Shown: piece by piece, positions 45,435-56,614 of the stretch | Position numbering within the stretch: position 1 is the stretch's first letter | Layout of the letters: the number at the start of each line of letters is the position of its first letter | Assembly (NCBI GenBank): GCA_037976565.1 | Contig: CP137685.1 | Span: forward strand, 27,096,327 to 27,160,326 | DNA: 64,000 nt | Direction of reading: 5' to 3' | From: Mesocentrotus franciscanus | Lineage: Eukaryota > Echinodermata > Echinoidea > Camarodonta > Strongylocentrotidae | Program-made: the position numbers and the translations under genes | Notes under the pieces: model-generated | What the model was told of the DNA's origin: nothing | Database searches by the model: none | Seen by the model: the letters and a program-made list of their open reading frames with translations, nothing else

Positions 45435-45836
45435 AGATAAAGACCAGTTCTGGTCATGCGATTGCATTGTGAAAGAAACGTTGTGGAATCGATCAGAAAA
45501 GGTTGATCATCTAGCATATAAGAATTGGTGTGTACTGCAAGGTTCTGGAATCATCAAAATGATAAGAAATTTGGCCCAGTCTTGGTAAAGTTACAAGCAC
45601 TGTACACAGAAAGATGTATATGGGACTACGCGACCACGTGCGCGATATCTATTTGGTCCCAGTAGATATAATAATTTACCAAATTTATCAATTAGTAGGC
45701 GGTTTCCCGACTTTCCCGGCAAAATTTGTATCATCACGTATTAGTCAAAACATATTCTTTCACATGATTGGTAATGAGAGCTTCCATTTCATCTTTTTGA
45801 GAGAGGGGCGTTTCCAAAACTAGTCTTTACCTTTAA
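45431..45836. mobile_element. TTAA-flanked MITE, copy 1
   Basis: Ends TTAAAGATAAAGACCAGTTC and its near complement CTAGTCTTTACCTTTAA. A shorter copy is at 63122-63425. They share GGCGGTTTCCC, ATTAGTCAAAACATATTC and GGGCGTTTCCAAAAC. It shares its left TTAA with the preceding element. Confidence 0.75.
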
Positions 45837-46195
45837 TGAAAAGACCGATGAATTAATCGTATAACAAATGTTTTAAAACATTTGATTTTCGTCAGCTAGG
45901 GACCTGAAAGAGAGAGGGGCAGGGAGAGGCCAACATTCTCTATTAAAAACATAAAATGTGTTATCTTGCTGAGTGAGTTTGGGCGTGTGTGGAGGAAGGG
46001 GGTAAGAAAATAGCTAAAATAACTGCAATAAAATGAAGCCTTTTATTTTCGACCTTATAAGATAACACCCCAGTGCAGTATCCTTCCATAGGGGAAAATG
46101 CCCTTTGTATCCCCACCCCCACCTCATTCGCGTGCAACCACTAGTAATTATTTCAATGACTGAAATTGGTTTTATTGTATCCATGTATTTGCAGA

Positions 46196-47086
46196 ATGGA
46201 ATCACTCGGATGTTATCGTGTGCTGGCTGGACTTTCGGTGATTTTTATCCTGCTCTCGAAACAAACGAATGGTCTATCAACTGACGAGATCGCAGCGTTC
46301 GGTGCCAGGACCTTCACCGACACCAACACCGGTCTCCAGGGAACTATTACAATCACGGATTACGATACCGACAACTTTGTAATCCAGGCCAACGGCATCC
46401 CTGACCATGAGGCAGGCCCTTACCCGAACGACCAGGACTCCAGCGAGATCGTCGAGCAGGATTATGTATATTACATTCTGAAAACGCCAGTGCAAGCGAG
46501 CGAGGTGACCGAGCTCCCCATGGGGGCCATAGGCTTGGCTCTCAATGGTGTCCCCTACTTTAACCCTTACACCTTTATTGGGACCGACGCGGTGGAGAAT
46601 GAGCTTTTCGATTCTTGCGACGGTCACCCAACTCCAGAGTCGGGAGCATACCACTACCACGACCATCCCGGTTGCGTGTTCGACTTCGAGAGCGGAGTGC
46701 CGTCCGAGGTCGTTGGCGTCGCATTGGACGGCTTTCCCATTTACGGACCCAACGATGAAAACGGCAATGAATTAACGTCGTCGGACTTGGATGAATGCCA
46801 TGGACGATGGGTAAATGGAAACTACCAATACCACATCACCCAGGACTTCCCTTACATACTGGGTTGCTACGCCGGCGTGGTCGACGATCGAAATTTGATG
46901 TCAGGAGGAGATGGTCCCCCTCCCCCAGGACAGAACCCGGATAACGGAGGGGATGATGACAACCAAGACGATGATGATGCTGATGATGACGATGCTGATG
47001 ATGATAACGATGCCGTGAAATTAACACGTTGCGTTTATTTACAATTACTGCTTGTAGTTGTTGTAATGCTTCAACTTTTCCAGTAA
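46196..47086 (+). CDS. YHYH-domain secreted/GPI-anchored protein, gene 4 (Asp-rich stalk)
   Basis: This 296-residue protein starts at ATG 46196, one base after the acceptor TTTGCAG. The signal peptide spans about 1-26. The YHYH domain shows NGIPDHEAGPYPNDQDSS, GLALNGVPYFNPY, YHYH at 152-155, GVALDGFPIYGP and QYHITQDFPYILGC, with cysteines 141, 160, 201 and 224. After it comes PPPPGQNP and then a run of almost pure Asp with a few Ala and Asn (about 253-272), encoded by a GAT/GAC microsatellite. The last 18 or so residues are hydrophobic, suggesting a GPI anchor. The plus-strand genes share features such as LKTPVQASE that separate them from genes 1-3. Function unknown. An acidic stalk could bind Ca2+, which is speculative. 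Confidence 0.92.
   Translation: MESLGCYRVLAGLSVIFILLSKQTNGLSTDEIAAFGARTFTDTNTGLQGTITITDYDTDNFVIQANGIPDHEAGPYPNDQDSSEIVEQDYVYYILKTPVQASEVTELPMGAIGLALNGVPYFNPYTFIGTDAVENELFDSCDGHPTPESGAYHYHDHPGCVFDFESGVPSEVVGVALDGFPIYGPNDENGNELTSSDLDECHGRWVNGNYQYHITQDFPYILGCYAGVVDDRNLMSGGDGPPPPGQNPDNGGDDDNQDDDDADDDDADDDNDAVKLTRCVYLQLLLVVVVMLQLFQ
46945..47013. repeat. Coding (GAT)n microsatellite
   Basis: GATGAT/GACGAT/GCTGAT repeat in frame inside gene 4, giving the poly-Asp stalk. Confidence 0.85.
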
Positions 47087-47156
47087 CTATAAACCCTGTG
47101 GTTCGTACTCATTAATTTAGTTAAACCTGACACATGATCTAAGATCACTCACGACT

Positions 47157-47216
47157 AATAAAGGAAAATTTAAACCTCACCCTAACTTCCTTTGTTAAAA
47201 CCAGATTATAAATAAA
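47157..47216 (+). terminator. Candidate poly(A) signals of YHYH gene 4
   Basis: AATAAA occurs at 47157-47162 and 47211-47216, about 70 and 125 bp after the stop codon. Confidence 0.5.
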
Positions 47217-47939
47217 AGCTTGAGCAGATCGAGCGCGTGGTTTTAATTGTAGGAGAATACGGACCTATGTATTTATGAATGCCACCTACAATATAGCTAA
47301 TCCTGTGTGAAGGGCTCCATTTGCATGACGAGTTTATTTTAAATGTTACGTCTGTACATCATTTTGTGCAAAATGTTTTTTTTTAATGTGTAGATCATCA
47401 AAGGCTTCGGTAAGCAAGTGCGGATCCTTTTTTTAACATTCAAAATTTTCCAACTCAGCAATACTATTGAAATTATAGTTGAATTGCTTGCAATTAAATG
47501 AGAATAGTGATTTTATTTATCAATATTGATAATTCTTCATAGACAATTATGGCACGTATCATTGTACCTGGTAAGAAAAAGTAACTTTTGAATGAAAGAA
47601 AATGCCACCCTTTTACCAAGGTACTGTAAATAGGAGCAAAACAAATATTCAGTTTTAGTTTCAGTTCATTGTTTTCCATATTTCAAAATGATACAAATAT
47701 TACAGTATAAAACAATTATTTGTAAATTATAATCACACAAAAAGGAAATTAGATACATGTTACAAATTTATTTATTGATCGAGTTATTTAACAGCTTTTA
47801 CAAGGAGACGAATAAATTTATTTGATAGTAAAATATGACGAAACCTAATAAAAAGAAAAGCTTGTAAAGAATAGGTTCCGCACAAAATAGGATGAAGAAG
47901 ATCGTTGAAAAATGTTACATGGCGCGATGAGAGAGATAT

Positions 47940-48190
47940 ATATTTTTTTAAGTTAGTGCAATATACATATCGTAGGCCGGTGTTTTAAATACTAACAAAA
48001 TTATATATTCAAAACAAAAAAAGATATTTAAAAAATACTATATATATATATATATATATATATACCTAGAAAACACGAGACAAAACATACAGAAGCCATA
48101 CCATATGTAGATGGTATTAACATATTAACATATTAACAAGATAGTAAAACCTAATAGAAAGTCTGTTCTATTATTTAAAAAATATATAAA
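47940..48190. other. AT-rich stretch with a (TA)n tract, unit A only
   Basis: TA microsatellite at about 48042-48064. The neighbouring sequence interrupts the alignment with unit B. Confidence 0.6.
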
Positions 48191-49059
48191 AATTATTGAA
48201 TTATGGGAATTCTAACTCAAACTAGAGACCTGTGTACTTCCATATGCAAGTTATATATTAGAATTTGTCACAGGATTCGCCATTTTCGTAATTTAATAAA
48301 ACTTGAATCAAATGCATACGTCTTTGTGAAGTGCCTAAAATTGTGTCATTCCCCTGTTACGAATAAATATAATAATCAGAATGCAAATTGAATCCATTAC
48401 GTGTTATTACATAGGATGAGCCATAATGTTAGTCATACCCAGCAACAACTAACGCATGCAATTTGCATTCTGACTATTGAAATACACTATTATTCGTAAT
48501 GGGTGAATGAACTCATTCATGTCGAGGCACTTAATATAAATTTAGTTGCATTATGAACACTAGGGGGCATACAACCATTAAAAAAGAAAAAAATACTTCA
48601 AATTCATATTTATAGTGTAAAAATTATGAATTCAAAATTCAATAAAAAGGTTGGTAAAAACATAAATTGACTCAGTCTGTCTAGACTTTTCCCCCTACTT
48701 TTTAGGTGTTCCTCTAATGACAATTGCATTTAATGTTTTTGTCGCTTTAAGACAATTCCAGCCTGAATGTTTATCGTAAAGCCTGTTTGGATATATTCAG
48801 ATTATTCTAAAGATTAACAACTAGCCCATATTGTGAGTTTTTGTTTACCGAATAGAAAATGCCAGTCGACCCCCTACCTTGGCTGTACTTTAGCCCAGTC
48901 CAACCCTGCCCTCCGCCCCCGCCCCGCCCCCGCCCCCGTCCCCCCTTCCTGCCGTTAGAGTCAGACGGTTGTATCTGTATATCATTCCCAAGGAGTATGA
49001 CAACATATTCTTATGGAACGAACAATGATTGCCTGAAGTAGCCGTGAAATCTGATACTA

Positions 49060-49389
49060 GATGTATAATAGTCACGCCCACGTCGATAGGCTAGTACGAC
49101 CAGGTACCACCGATCACTACCCCGGTCAATGCATAGATAATAAATGTGCTTTGTGACTCTGCTATTTATGGACGACCTTGTTAATTGAACGTCATTTTGT
49201 ATGTAATGAATAAACACAGGAGCATACATGCTTGAACAAAAGTCCCGTACTTAAGATAGCACAGATGATAGGTCTATTTCATTTAGCTGATTGTTGACGA
49301 TCGGACAGGTTTATGCATTTCAGACAGGCGACATAATAACTGGTGTCAACAGAATATCTCCGTTCGTTCGACTACGAGGATCAATCAAG
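49060..49389 (+). promoter_or_regulatory. Upstream region and 5' exon of YHYH gene 5
   Basis: Conserved in units B (56615-56915) and C (63697-64000). It contains CCAGGTACCACCGATCAC with GGTACC at 49103-49108. It ends ATCAATCAAG|GTAGGTG at 49389, the donor of the 5' intron (49390-50120). No clear TATA box was seen, and the transcription start is unknown. Confidence 0.45.
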
Positions 49390-49494
49390 GTAGGTGTTAT
49401 GGTACTCATAAACTAGTGGTAACTATTATTGCGATTAGTTGATTTATTTAGGCGAGAATTTTTTTGTCATGAATCCTGCAGTCGATATATCATT

Positions 49495-49640
49495 GTCAAT
49501 ACATAATCATAAGCTCTAGGGAAGAGCCAAAAGCCAAATTCATGTCTTGCCAAAAGACGTTTGTACTGGGCTGGGATTCGAACCCTTAACCCTTGGATTG
49601 ACAGTCAGGTGAATGAACAACTATACCACGATGACAAATT
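49495..49640 (-). repeat. tRNA-derived SINE in the gene 5 5' intron
   Basis: On the minus strand TCGTGGTATAGTTGTTCATT is an A-box head, followed by a loop CTGTCAA (GTC anticodon, Asp type) and the B-box GGGTTCGAATCCC. A body follows with TTTTGGCAAGACATGAATTT. The same insertion is present in gene 6, so it predates the duplication. Confidence 0.65.
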
Positions 49641-50121
49641 ATATTTAGCAGATTAAAAGCTCCTCACGGGAGAATCAAGAGCACAGAAATGATCTTCTGA
49701 GCATGGGCGAAAAGGGGCTGATAAGTCGTGGAGGGAACGCATTGTTGTTCTCCAGATTTATTTGACAAGCGAGAGAAACAAATAGTTCAGCACACTATAG
49801 GGTGCAATTTGGGGGGGGCTGGGTTAGGAGAGGGGGATCAAATGAATAAATACCAACAAATTGTATGGGACTTTAATTTGATAGTATGTTCCCTCCCCCT
49901 TCAAATCATGGAGGACGACCCCAACCCCACTCCAGATTTAAGTCCATGCTCCTAAGCTTAGAAATTGATCAGTCTTTGCCAAACGTCACACGTCAAACAG
50001 AGAAAGTCAGTTGTTCTTCTAACAAAAGAAGACATCTAGATTTTTAAAAAATATGCATTGTGGATCTAAAATGATTTTTCTTGATTATAAATAAAATATG
50101 ATTATCGTTATTTTTTTCAGA

Positions 50122-51012
50122 ATGAAGTCTATCGGAGGCTACCAGATTCTCCCAGGAGTTTGGGTATTTTTTCTTCTGCTTTTCAAGCAGACGATTGCCC
50201 TTTCAACAAACGAGATCGCGGCGTTCGGTGCCAGAACACACATAGATCCAAACACGGGTCTTCAAGGATTCATTAACATCACGGAGTACGATGAACTCAA
50301 CTACGTCATTCAGGCAAACGGCATCCCTGACCACGAAGCAGGACCTTACCCAAACGACCAGGACTCCAGCGAGATCGTCGAGCAGGATTTTGTGTATTAC
50401 ATTCTAAAAACTCCAGTACAAGCGAGCGAGGCGACCGACCTCCCCATGGGGACCATAGGCTTGGCTCTCAATGGTGTCCCCTACTTTAACCCTTACACGC
50501 GTATTGGGACCGACGCGGTGGAGAATGAGCTATTCGATTCTTGCGACGGTCACCCAACTCCAGAGGCGGGAACATACCACTACCATGACCATCCCAGTTG
50601 CGTGTTCGACTTCGGGAGCGGAGTGCAGTCCGAGGTCGTTGGCGTGGCATTGGACGGCTATCCCATCTACGGACCCAACGATGAGAACGGCAATGAACTG
50701 ACTACATCAGACTTGGATGAATGCCATGGACGATGGATAAATGGAAACTACCAATACCATATCACCCAAGACTTCCCCTACATACTGGGCTGCTACGCAG
50801 GCGTGGTTGATGATCGAAATATGATGGGGCCAGGAGATGGCGGTCCTCCTGGACAGAATCCCAGCGGTGATCCACCTGGACAGAATCCCAGCGAAGATCC
50901 TCCTGGACAAAATCCAAGCGACGAGCCCGGCGGCGATGCCATGGCATTGACTTGCCGTGGTTATGTACAACTGTTGCTTCTTATCGTTAGTCTATCTGTA
51001 TTGTTCTTGTAA
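50122..51012 (+). CDS. YHYH-domain secreted/GPI-anchored protein, gene 5 (Pro/Gly/Gln stalk)
   Basis: This 296-residue protein starts at ATG 50122, one base after a TTTCAG acceptor. The signal peptide ends near residue 27 (IALS). It keeps NGIPDHEAGPY at 67-77, GLALNGVPYFNPY, YHYH at 152-155, GVALDGYPIYGP and YILGCYAG, with four cysteines at 141, 160, 201 and 224. NIT at 52-54 is a possible N-glycan site. The stalk holds three 9-residue repeats beginning PPGQNPS (242, 251, 260), where gene 6 has only one. The end CRGYVQLLLLIVSLSVLFL is hydrophobic and closes the protein, as expected before GPI attachment. It is a close paralog of gene 6 from a tandem duplication. Function unknown. Confidence 0.92.
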   Translation: MKSIGGYQILPGVWVFFLLLFKQTIALSTNEIAAFGARTHIDPNTGLQGFINITEYDELNYVIQANGIPDHEAGPYPNDQDSSEIVEQDFVYYILKTPVQASEATDLPMGTIGLALNGVPYFNPYTRIGTDAVENELFDSCDGHPTPEAGTYHYHDHPSCVFDFGSGVQSEVVGVALDGYPIYGPNDENGNELTTSDLDECHGRWINGNYQYHITQDFPYILGCYAGVVDDRNMMGPGDGGPPGQNPSGDPPGQNPSEDPPGQNPSDEPGGDAMALTCRGYVQLLLLIVSLSVLFL

Positions 51013-51329
51013 CGGCTGGCAAGTGGATCCCATGGAACTGAAATGGTTCAATTGACTGTGACGTAGGCCTTAAGTTGAGAAATAGTCTTCTTCGACAATC
51101 AGTAATAACTTTTTTGTTAAGGTATCTGCTTTCGGGAAAGCTTTATCTGGCTGTTCTCAAAGCTTATTCGGACTATCAGGTGACAGATTACCGAAACAGG
51201 CAATTCTCTAAAATTTGTGAAATTATGGATATCACCCGCAAAAATCCAGGTGAACCAAAGTCTCGAGTTCCCTCTCTTTTCCGTCATCCACGCGGTTTAA
51301 AAGAAACTATTTTTACGGGGAAAGAATCG

Positions 51330-53270
51330 CTCCAATTTCTGCCCTCCTCCGTCCCCTCCCTTTCTTATAATTCTTGTTCTGCCCCTTATATGCTTAATAT
51401 AGTAATTAGATACAGACTGTGTAGCACTCGCAAATTTAGTAATGTCTACGATAAAACAGGAATTAGGAACAACAGGTACTGATCCAGTATTAAACGGGAC
51501 TATAGTGAATTGTTTCATGTACGCGGACGATATTGTTTTAATATTCAAAAACTAAAAACGGAATACAGACTTTGTTAGATAGACTCGGGAATTACTGTAA
51601 GAAATAGTTACTAGACCAGAATGTTGATTTGTAATAAGAATGGAAATTGGTTAAACAACATAGCTTTAACATAAATGGTCAGGAAATTGACATTGTGAAG
51701 CAGGCAGTATATTAAAGGTCTTGATACTTCTACAAGTGGTTCATTTATTAATACATTAATAACACTTGCAGACAAATCTAAGAAAGATAATTTTTCTATT
51801 GTTTAAGTCATTTGGGGAGCATCTTCCGAATATTAAGATAGCCTTTCGTTTATTTAATTCTCTTGTTAAACCTGTCCTTTTATATGGTTCGGAATGTGAG
51901 GTGCGTTTCTAGTGAATTTTGAAAAAATGGTAAAGATTGAAAAGGGGAATTCAAAAATAATGTTAGTTATGTTATAGAAACTGTTCGTTTTCAATGGATA
52001 AGAAATACCTTAGGGGTAAATAAAAAGAGTAGTAAATTGGCTGTGTTGGCTGAAGCTGGAAAATAATAATAATAATAATAACAATATTTATAAAGCGCAA
52101 CATATCCATCTCTAGAGATGCTCAAGGTGCATACAAAAAAAAATGTATATTAGGAATTGAACATACTTGAGATTAAAGAAATATTAAAATTTTAACTTAA
52201 ATGTCAATTCATCATGGCATCGACATGGTATATACAATGTGGCACAGGGTCATTATTTGTTTGGCATGCATTGTATAAAGAAAACATTGAATATCCTATA
52301 ATTATCTATATATATGTACGATTGTCTTGAAATATTGATCCGCGTGTAAACTGTTGATGAAAACTCTTTGTTATATTCTACTCTTCAAGAAAATAGAGAA
52401 ATGTTAGCGAAATTTACTACATGTTGGCTGAGTAGTGTTCAATTTAGTAAAGAAAAGTAATTTATATGTTGACAGAAATAATGAATGTCTAGAATTAGAA
52501 GGGATGGTAGGGAAGTCAGGATAGAAGGACGGAGTTATATGAAAGATGTGGCACTTCTACGTGTGTAGGAGATAATACAGAATAATACTCATGACCACTC
52601 TTACTGCGATAACGATAAAATAGTCGGGGAGGAAACAGAAATTAAGCTTTGAGAAATAAATGATTCTCAATTTATAATGGATTTAAACAGTGATTACGAA
52701 TACGGAAAGGAGAAAAATAAGTTGCGAACATATAGATTGTTAAAGCAATAACACAAGAGTAATATTCAACTTTTGTAAAAAGTATTAAATTACGTATTGA
52801 AAATATTTGCCGGTTTAGAATAAGTTCTCATAATTTACCCATTGAAATTGGAAGGCATAGACGCCCGAATAGATTACCATCACATTTATGTTCCTGCAAT
52901 GATTGTAATAGTGTTAAAATTGGAGACGAATATCACACCACCATGGAATGTACACAATTTAGTCCCCAGAGGGAAACATTGTTTGAAAAAAGATTAGTAT
53001 CATTGAAAATGAATTTAAATATTTGATAAATAAAGAAAGATGTGTAAAGATAATAAAACTAGACGATAATAACGTTATTTGTAATTTTATTGAATACATA
53101 AGATGTGTTATATTTGTAAGAGGAGAATTGTTTTAACTTTGTACATAATGAAACTAGACGTTTATAAAGTTATTTGTAAAATTATTGAATATATAAGATG
53201 TGTTATATCTGTATGTGGAGAAATGTGAAAACTTTGTACAGGTGAGAAAAAAACAAGAACTGCTATTATT
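51330..53270 (+). pseudogene. Decayed non-LTR retrotransposon (LINE) downstream of gene 5
   Basis: Broken frames read like a LINE reverse transcriptase: CFMYADDIVLI (catalytic YADD) near 51515-51545, TLLDRLGNYCKK soon after, and FNSLVKPVLLYGSE near 51855-51890. A Cys/His-containing C-terminal stretch (CSCNDCN, then EYHTTMEC) lies near 52895-52955. Many stops and frameshifts are present, and the 5' part with endonuclease was not found. The clade is undetermined. It is shared with unit B, so it was inserted before the duplication. Confidence 0.8.
52060..52140 (+). repeat. (AAT)n and SINE-like end
   Basis: AATAATAATAATAACAAT is followed by ATTTATAAAGCGCAACATAT, CTAGAGATGCTCAAGG and an A-run. 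This GCGC-type end recurs in marine invertebrate short repeats. It lies inside the LINE remains of unit A. Confidence 0.5.
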
Positions 53271-53400
53271 CCTTTTTGTTTGTTAATTATCTCTAAAATT
53301 GAAGTAATATAATGTAACATAATGTCATTATACCTTGTGCCAATGTTATTTCAATTAATTCAAATTCAATCAAGAATTTTAAAAAAATCAATAGATGAGT

Positions 53401-54209
53401 TTAATAGTTCATGTAAGGTGTTTTGCCTAAACAAATGATATAATGTTATTGATTAATTGTGAGCCTTTGTTAACGGACATGGAAGTATCACATGTTGCCT
53501 GGTGAAGAATAGAAAATTGTTACTGTATAATAGAATACCGGTAACAGACATAAGTTTTCATTTCATGTAATCTTGTAATTCGATTCAATTCAATTCAAAT
53601 AATATTATTTCCCAAACTCAATCAAAACATGACAATATATAAGACATCTTAATTTTGCTTAAGTTTCCTGCTAATGACAGTAATGATGATGATGATGATA
53701 TAATGATGTGATGATAATGAAGTTCATGATCTGCTCGTGATATCGAGGATGAAGATATAGGTGATGGCGATGATGATGATGATGACGACACCCGCGACGA
53801 CGAGGACGATGGTGGTGATGATGATGATCTGTACAATGCTGCTGATTTGGATGATGAATGTGATGGCGGTGCTTCTGAATTTCCAGGATCAGCCACGATA
53901 TGAGCAGGGAGGTGACCTGATATGAGTGACAAGGACCTAGTCGAGTTCTCCAGGGGTCATGTATGAATACTGTAAGCATGCGTGATCACAGATTTTCCAG
54001 ACACCCCCTAAACGAGGATTTCTTCTGAAGCCGAAATACACCCTAAATGAGGATTTCGCGTGGTTTTTCCCCGACTACACACCCTAAACGCGTATTTTTC
54101 CAAAAGTGCACTCCTAAACAAGTATTGTAAAATTGTAAACCCTTGAGCATTTTGAAGTGCGATAGGGATTACCATTTAAGTTGTTGACAATGTAAAATAA
54201 ATCAAATTG
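53401..54209. other. Spacer between units A and B with two tandem repeats
   Basis: (GAT)n-rich tract at about 53680-53840. At about 54000-54126 four degenerate units start ACACCCTAAACG or a variant, each about 32-41 bp. The antisense Ser/His-rich frames come from the GAT tract. Confidence 0.7.
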
Positions 54210-54743
54210 CGCTTCTGTAAGCAAGTGCGGATCCTTTTTTAACGTTCGAAGTTTTCCAACTCAGCGATACTATTGAAATTGTAGTTGATTTGCTTGAATA
54301 AGAATAGTGATTTTATTTATCAATATTAATAATTCTTCATAGAAAATTATGGCAGGTATTATTGTATCCGGTAAGAAAAAGTAACTTTTGAATGAAGGAA
54401 AATGCCACCCCTTTATCGAGGTACTTTAAATTGAAGCAAAACAATTACCAACAGATGGTAAAACCTAGAAGAAAGTCTGATCAATTATTTTATAAAAATA
54501 TAAATTAAAAAAATTAAGGGAATTCTAACTCAAACTAGAGACCTGTGTACTTTCATATGCAAGTTATATAATAGAATTTGTCACAGGATAAGCCATTTTC
54601 GTAATTTAATAAAACTGTAATCAAATGCATACTTCTTTGTGAAGTGCCTAAAATTGTGTCATTCCCCTGTTACAAATTATTGTAATAATGCAAATTGAAT
54701 CCATTACGTGTTATTAGATAGGACGAGTCATGTTTGTCATACC

Positions 54744-56016
54744 CAGGGGCGGCGATCCCGGGGAAACGGGGGGACACGCCCCCCCCCCCGGAAAATTTGA
54801 AAAAGTGCACAAGAGTGCAGCGTTTAGATAAATAAAAATGCAAAAATCTTCTAGCTTGGTAGGGTAGCAACGCTCCCTCGCATTATATCCTTCAAAATGT
54901 ACAAGTAAATATTGTAGAAAAGTGAAGTGTGAAAAAAGTACATTGCTTGTTTTTATACTAGAGATTTGCTAAGGAATGTATTTTTTTAATACAACAAAAC
55001 TTCAAAACCTGTAATGGGGTAGTCACTTCCGTCACATTCACCACTCTCGTTCACTATGCTCCCTCGCACTGGCGTACTGATAGGTGGGAGGCTTGGCGGC
55101 AGTTGCCCCCTTATAAAATTCAAACGTGGTTTATTTTTAATTCGATACCACTGATTTACAAATGTTGCTGAAATGACATGATTTTTCCCTGAGCTTCCGG
55201 AGCTCTGCCCCCTGGACCCCACCAAGGGCCCTAAGGCGGCCCCCAGTTGCTCATCTGACCGTAATTAAATGCCTGAAACCCCTGAGCGTCCGGGGGCTCA
55301 GGGGTCTGGACCCCGCCAGGGCCCCTGGATGCCCATCTGACTGTAATTAAATGCCTAAAACCTCTGAGCTTTCGGAGGCTCTGTCCCCTGGACCCCACCA
55401 AGGGCCCTAAGGCGGCCCCCAGTTGCTCATCTGACCGTAATTAAATGCCTGAAACCCCTGAGCGTCCGGGGCTCAGGGGTCTGGACCCCGCCAGGGCCCC
55501 TGGGTGCCCATCTGACCGTAATTAAATGCCTAAAACCTCTGAGCTTTCGGGGGCTCTGTCCCCTGGACCCCACCAAGGGCCCTAGGGCGGCCCCTTGATG
55601 CTCATCCGATCGTAATGTAATGCCTGAAACCCCTGAGCTTCCGGGGGCTTTGCCCCTGGACCCCACTCCAATTAGTGTCCTGCATGCCAGTGTCACAAAT
55701 AAGGTATCAAAATATGCTCATCTGACCGTAATTAAATGCCTAAAACCCCTGAGTTACATGGGGCCCCGCCGAGGCTTTGACCGCCAATTTACGCTCCACT
55801 TGCTTCGCTCGCTTTGCTCTACCTGATCGTAAATACTTTAGTCCCCCCCCCCACTTTGAAATACGTTCCGCGGGGCCTGCATGTAACATGTAAAAGAGGT
55901 GGTGATGCGGATTATTTCTGCCCCTCAAAAAAACGTTTTTGCTCATTACGCCACTGCTCCCTCGTCCCTAGGCTTGCATTTCTCTCCCCGGTCATGAAAA
56001 GAAATCGATGCCCCTG
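54744..56016. mobile_element. Non-autonomous hAT-like element, 1,273 bp
   Basis: Ends CAGGGGC and GCCCCTG are bounded by the 8-bp direct repeat GTCATACC (54736-54743 and 56017-56024). The uninterrupted site is present in unit A at 48432-48439, and a close variant in unit C near 59966. The 8-bp duplication and CAGGGGC-type ends point to hAT. No transposase frame was seen. The interior holds the minisatellite at 55188-55770. Confidence 0.88.
55188..55770. repeat. GC-rich minisatellite with alternating unit lengths
   Basis: Seven units begin CTGAGC or a variant (55189, 55282, 55364, 55458, 55539, 55633, 55749) and contain CATCTGACCGTAATTAAATG. Spacing alternates 93-94 and 81-82 bp, a higher-order period of about 175 bp. 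The longer units say ACCAAGGGCCCTA where the shorter say GCCAGGGCCCCTG. Minus-strand frames across it are repeat artefacts. Confidence 0.88.
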
Positions 56017-56614
56017 GTCATACCTAGCAACAACTAACGCATGCAGTTTGCATTCTGACTATTGAAATACACTTTTATTCGTAATGGGTGAATGAACTCA
56101 TTCATGTCGAGGCACTTAATATAAATTTAGTTGCATTACGATAATAAGGGAGCATACAACTATTAAAAAGAAAATATACTTCAAATTCATGTTAATAGTG
56201 TAAAAATAAGAATTCAAAATTCAATAAAAAGTTTGTTAAGAACATAAATTGACTCAGTCTGTCCAGATTTTTTTTCCCTACTCCTTAAGTATTCCTCTAA
56301 TGACGATTGCATTTAAATGTTTTTGTTGTTTGAATACAATTCCAGCCTGAATGTTTATCGTAAAGCCTGTTTGGATATCTTCAGATTATTCTTAAGGTTG
56401 AAAACTAGCCCATATTGTGAGGGTTTTTTCCGAATAGAAAATGCCGGTCACCCCCTCTCCCCATACCTTGTCTTTATTTAAGCCTCCCCCTCCTTTTCTT
56501 CCTGCAGATAGAGCCAGGCGGTTGTATTTGTATAGCATTCCCATTCAATATGACAAAATATCCTTATGGAACGAACAATAATTGCCTGAACGAGCAGTGA
56601 ACTCTGGTATTAGA

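Larger units (their letters stand above)
47400..53400. repeat. Tandem duplication unit A (carries YHYH gene 5)
   Basis: Aligns with unit B from TAAGCAAGTGCGGATCCTTT onward, through the upstream region, 5' exon, intron with SINE, gene and downstream LINE remains. Unit A lacks the 1,273-bp insertion present in B and keeps LINE sequence that B has lost. Confidence 0.9.

Noticed and set aside
46277..46666. 129-codon open frame opposite YHYH gene 4
   Set aside because: Antisense shadow of the same kind, rich in Val, Gly and Arg, with no paralog support.
49567..49640. A functional tRNA-Asp gene
   Set aside because: Stem pairing is poor, a SINE body follows and the copy at 57095-57166 has a damaged B box.
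51075..51482. 135-codon frame after gene 5
   Set aside because: It is out of frame with the LINE RT motifs over its second half and is disrupted in unit B, so it is not supported as a gene.
53618..53979. Ser-rich and His-rich frames on the minus strand
   Set aside because: Translations of a degenerate (GAT)n tract with no domain.
55427..55696. 89-codon repeat protein on the minus strand (GFRHLITVR repeats)
   Set aside because: Comes from the GC-rich minisatellite inside a non-autonomous transposon.
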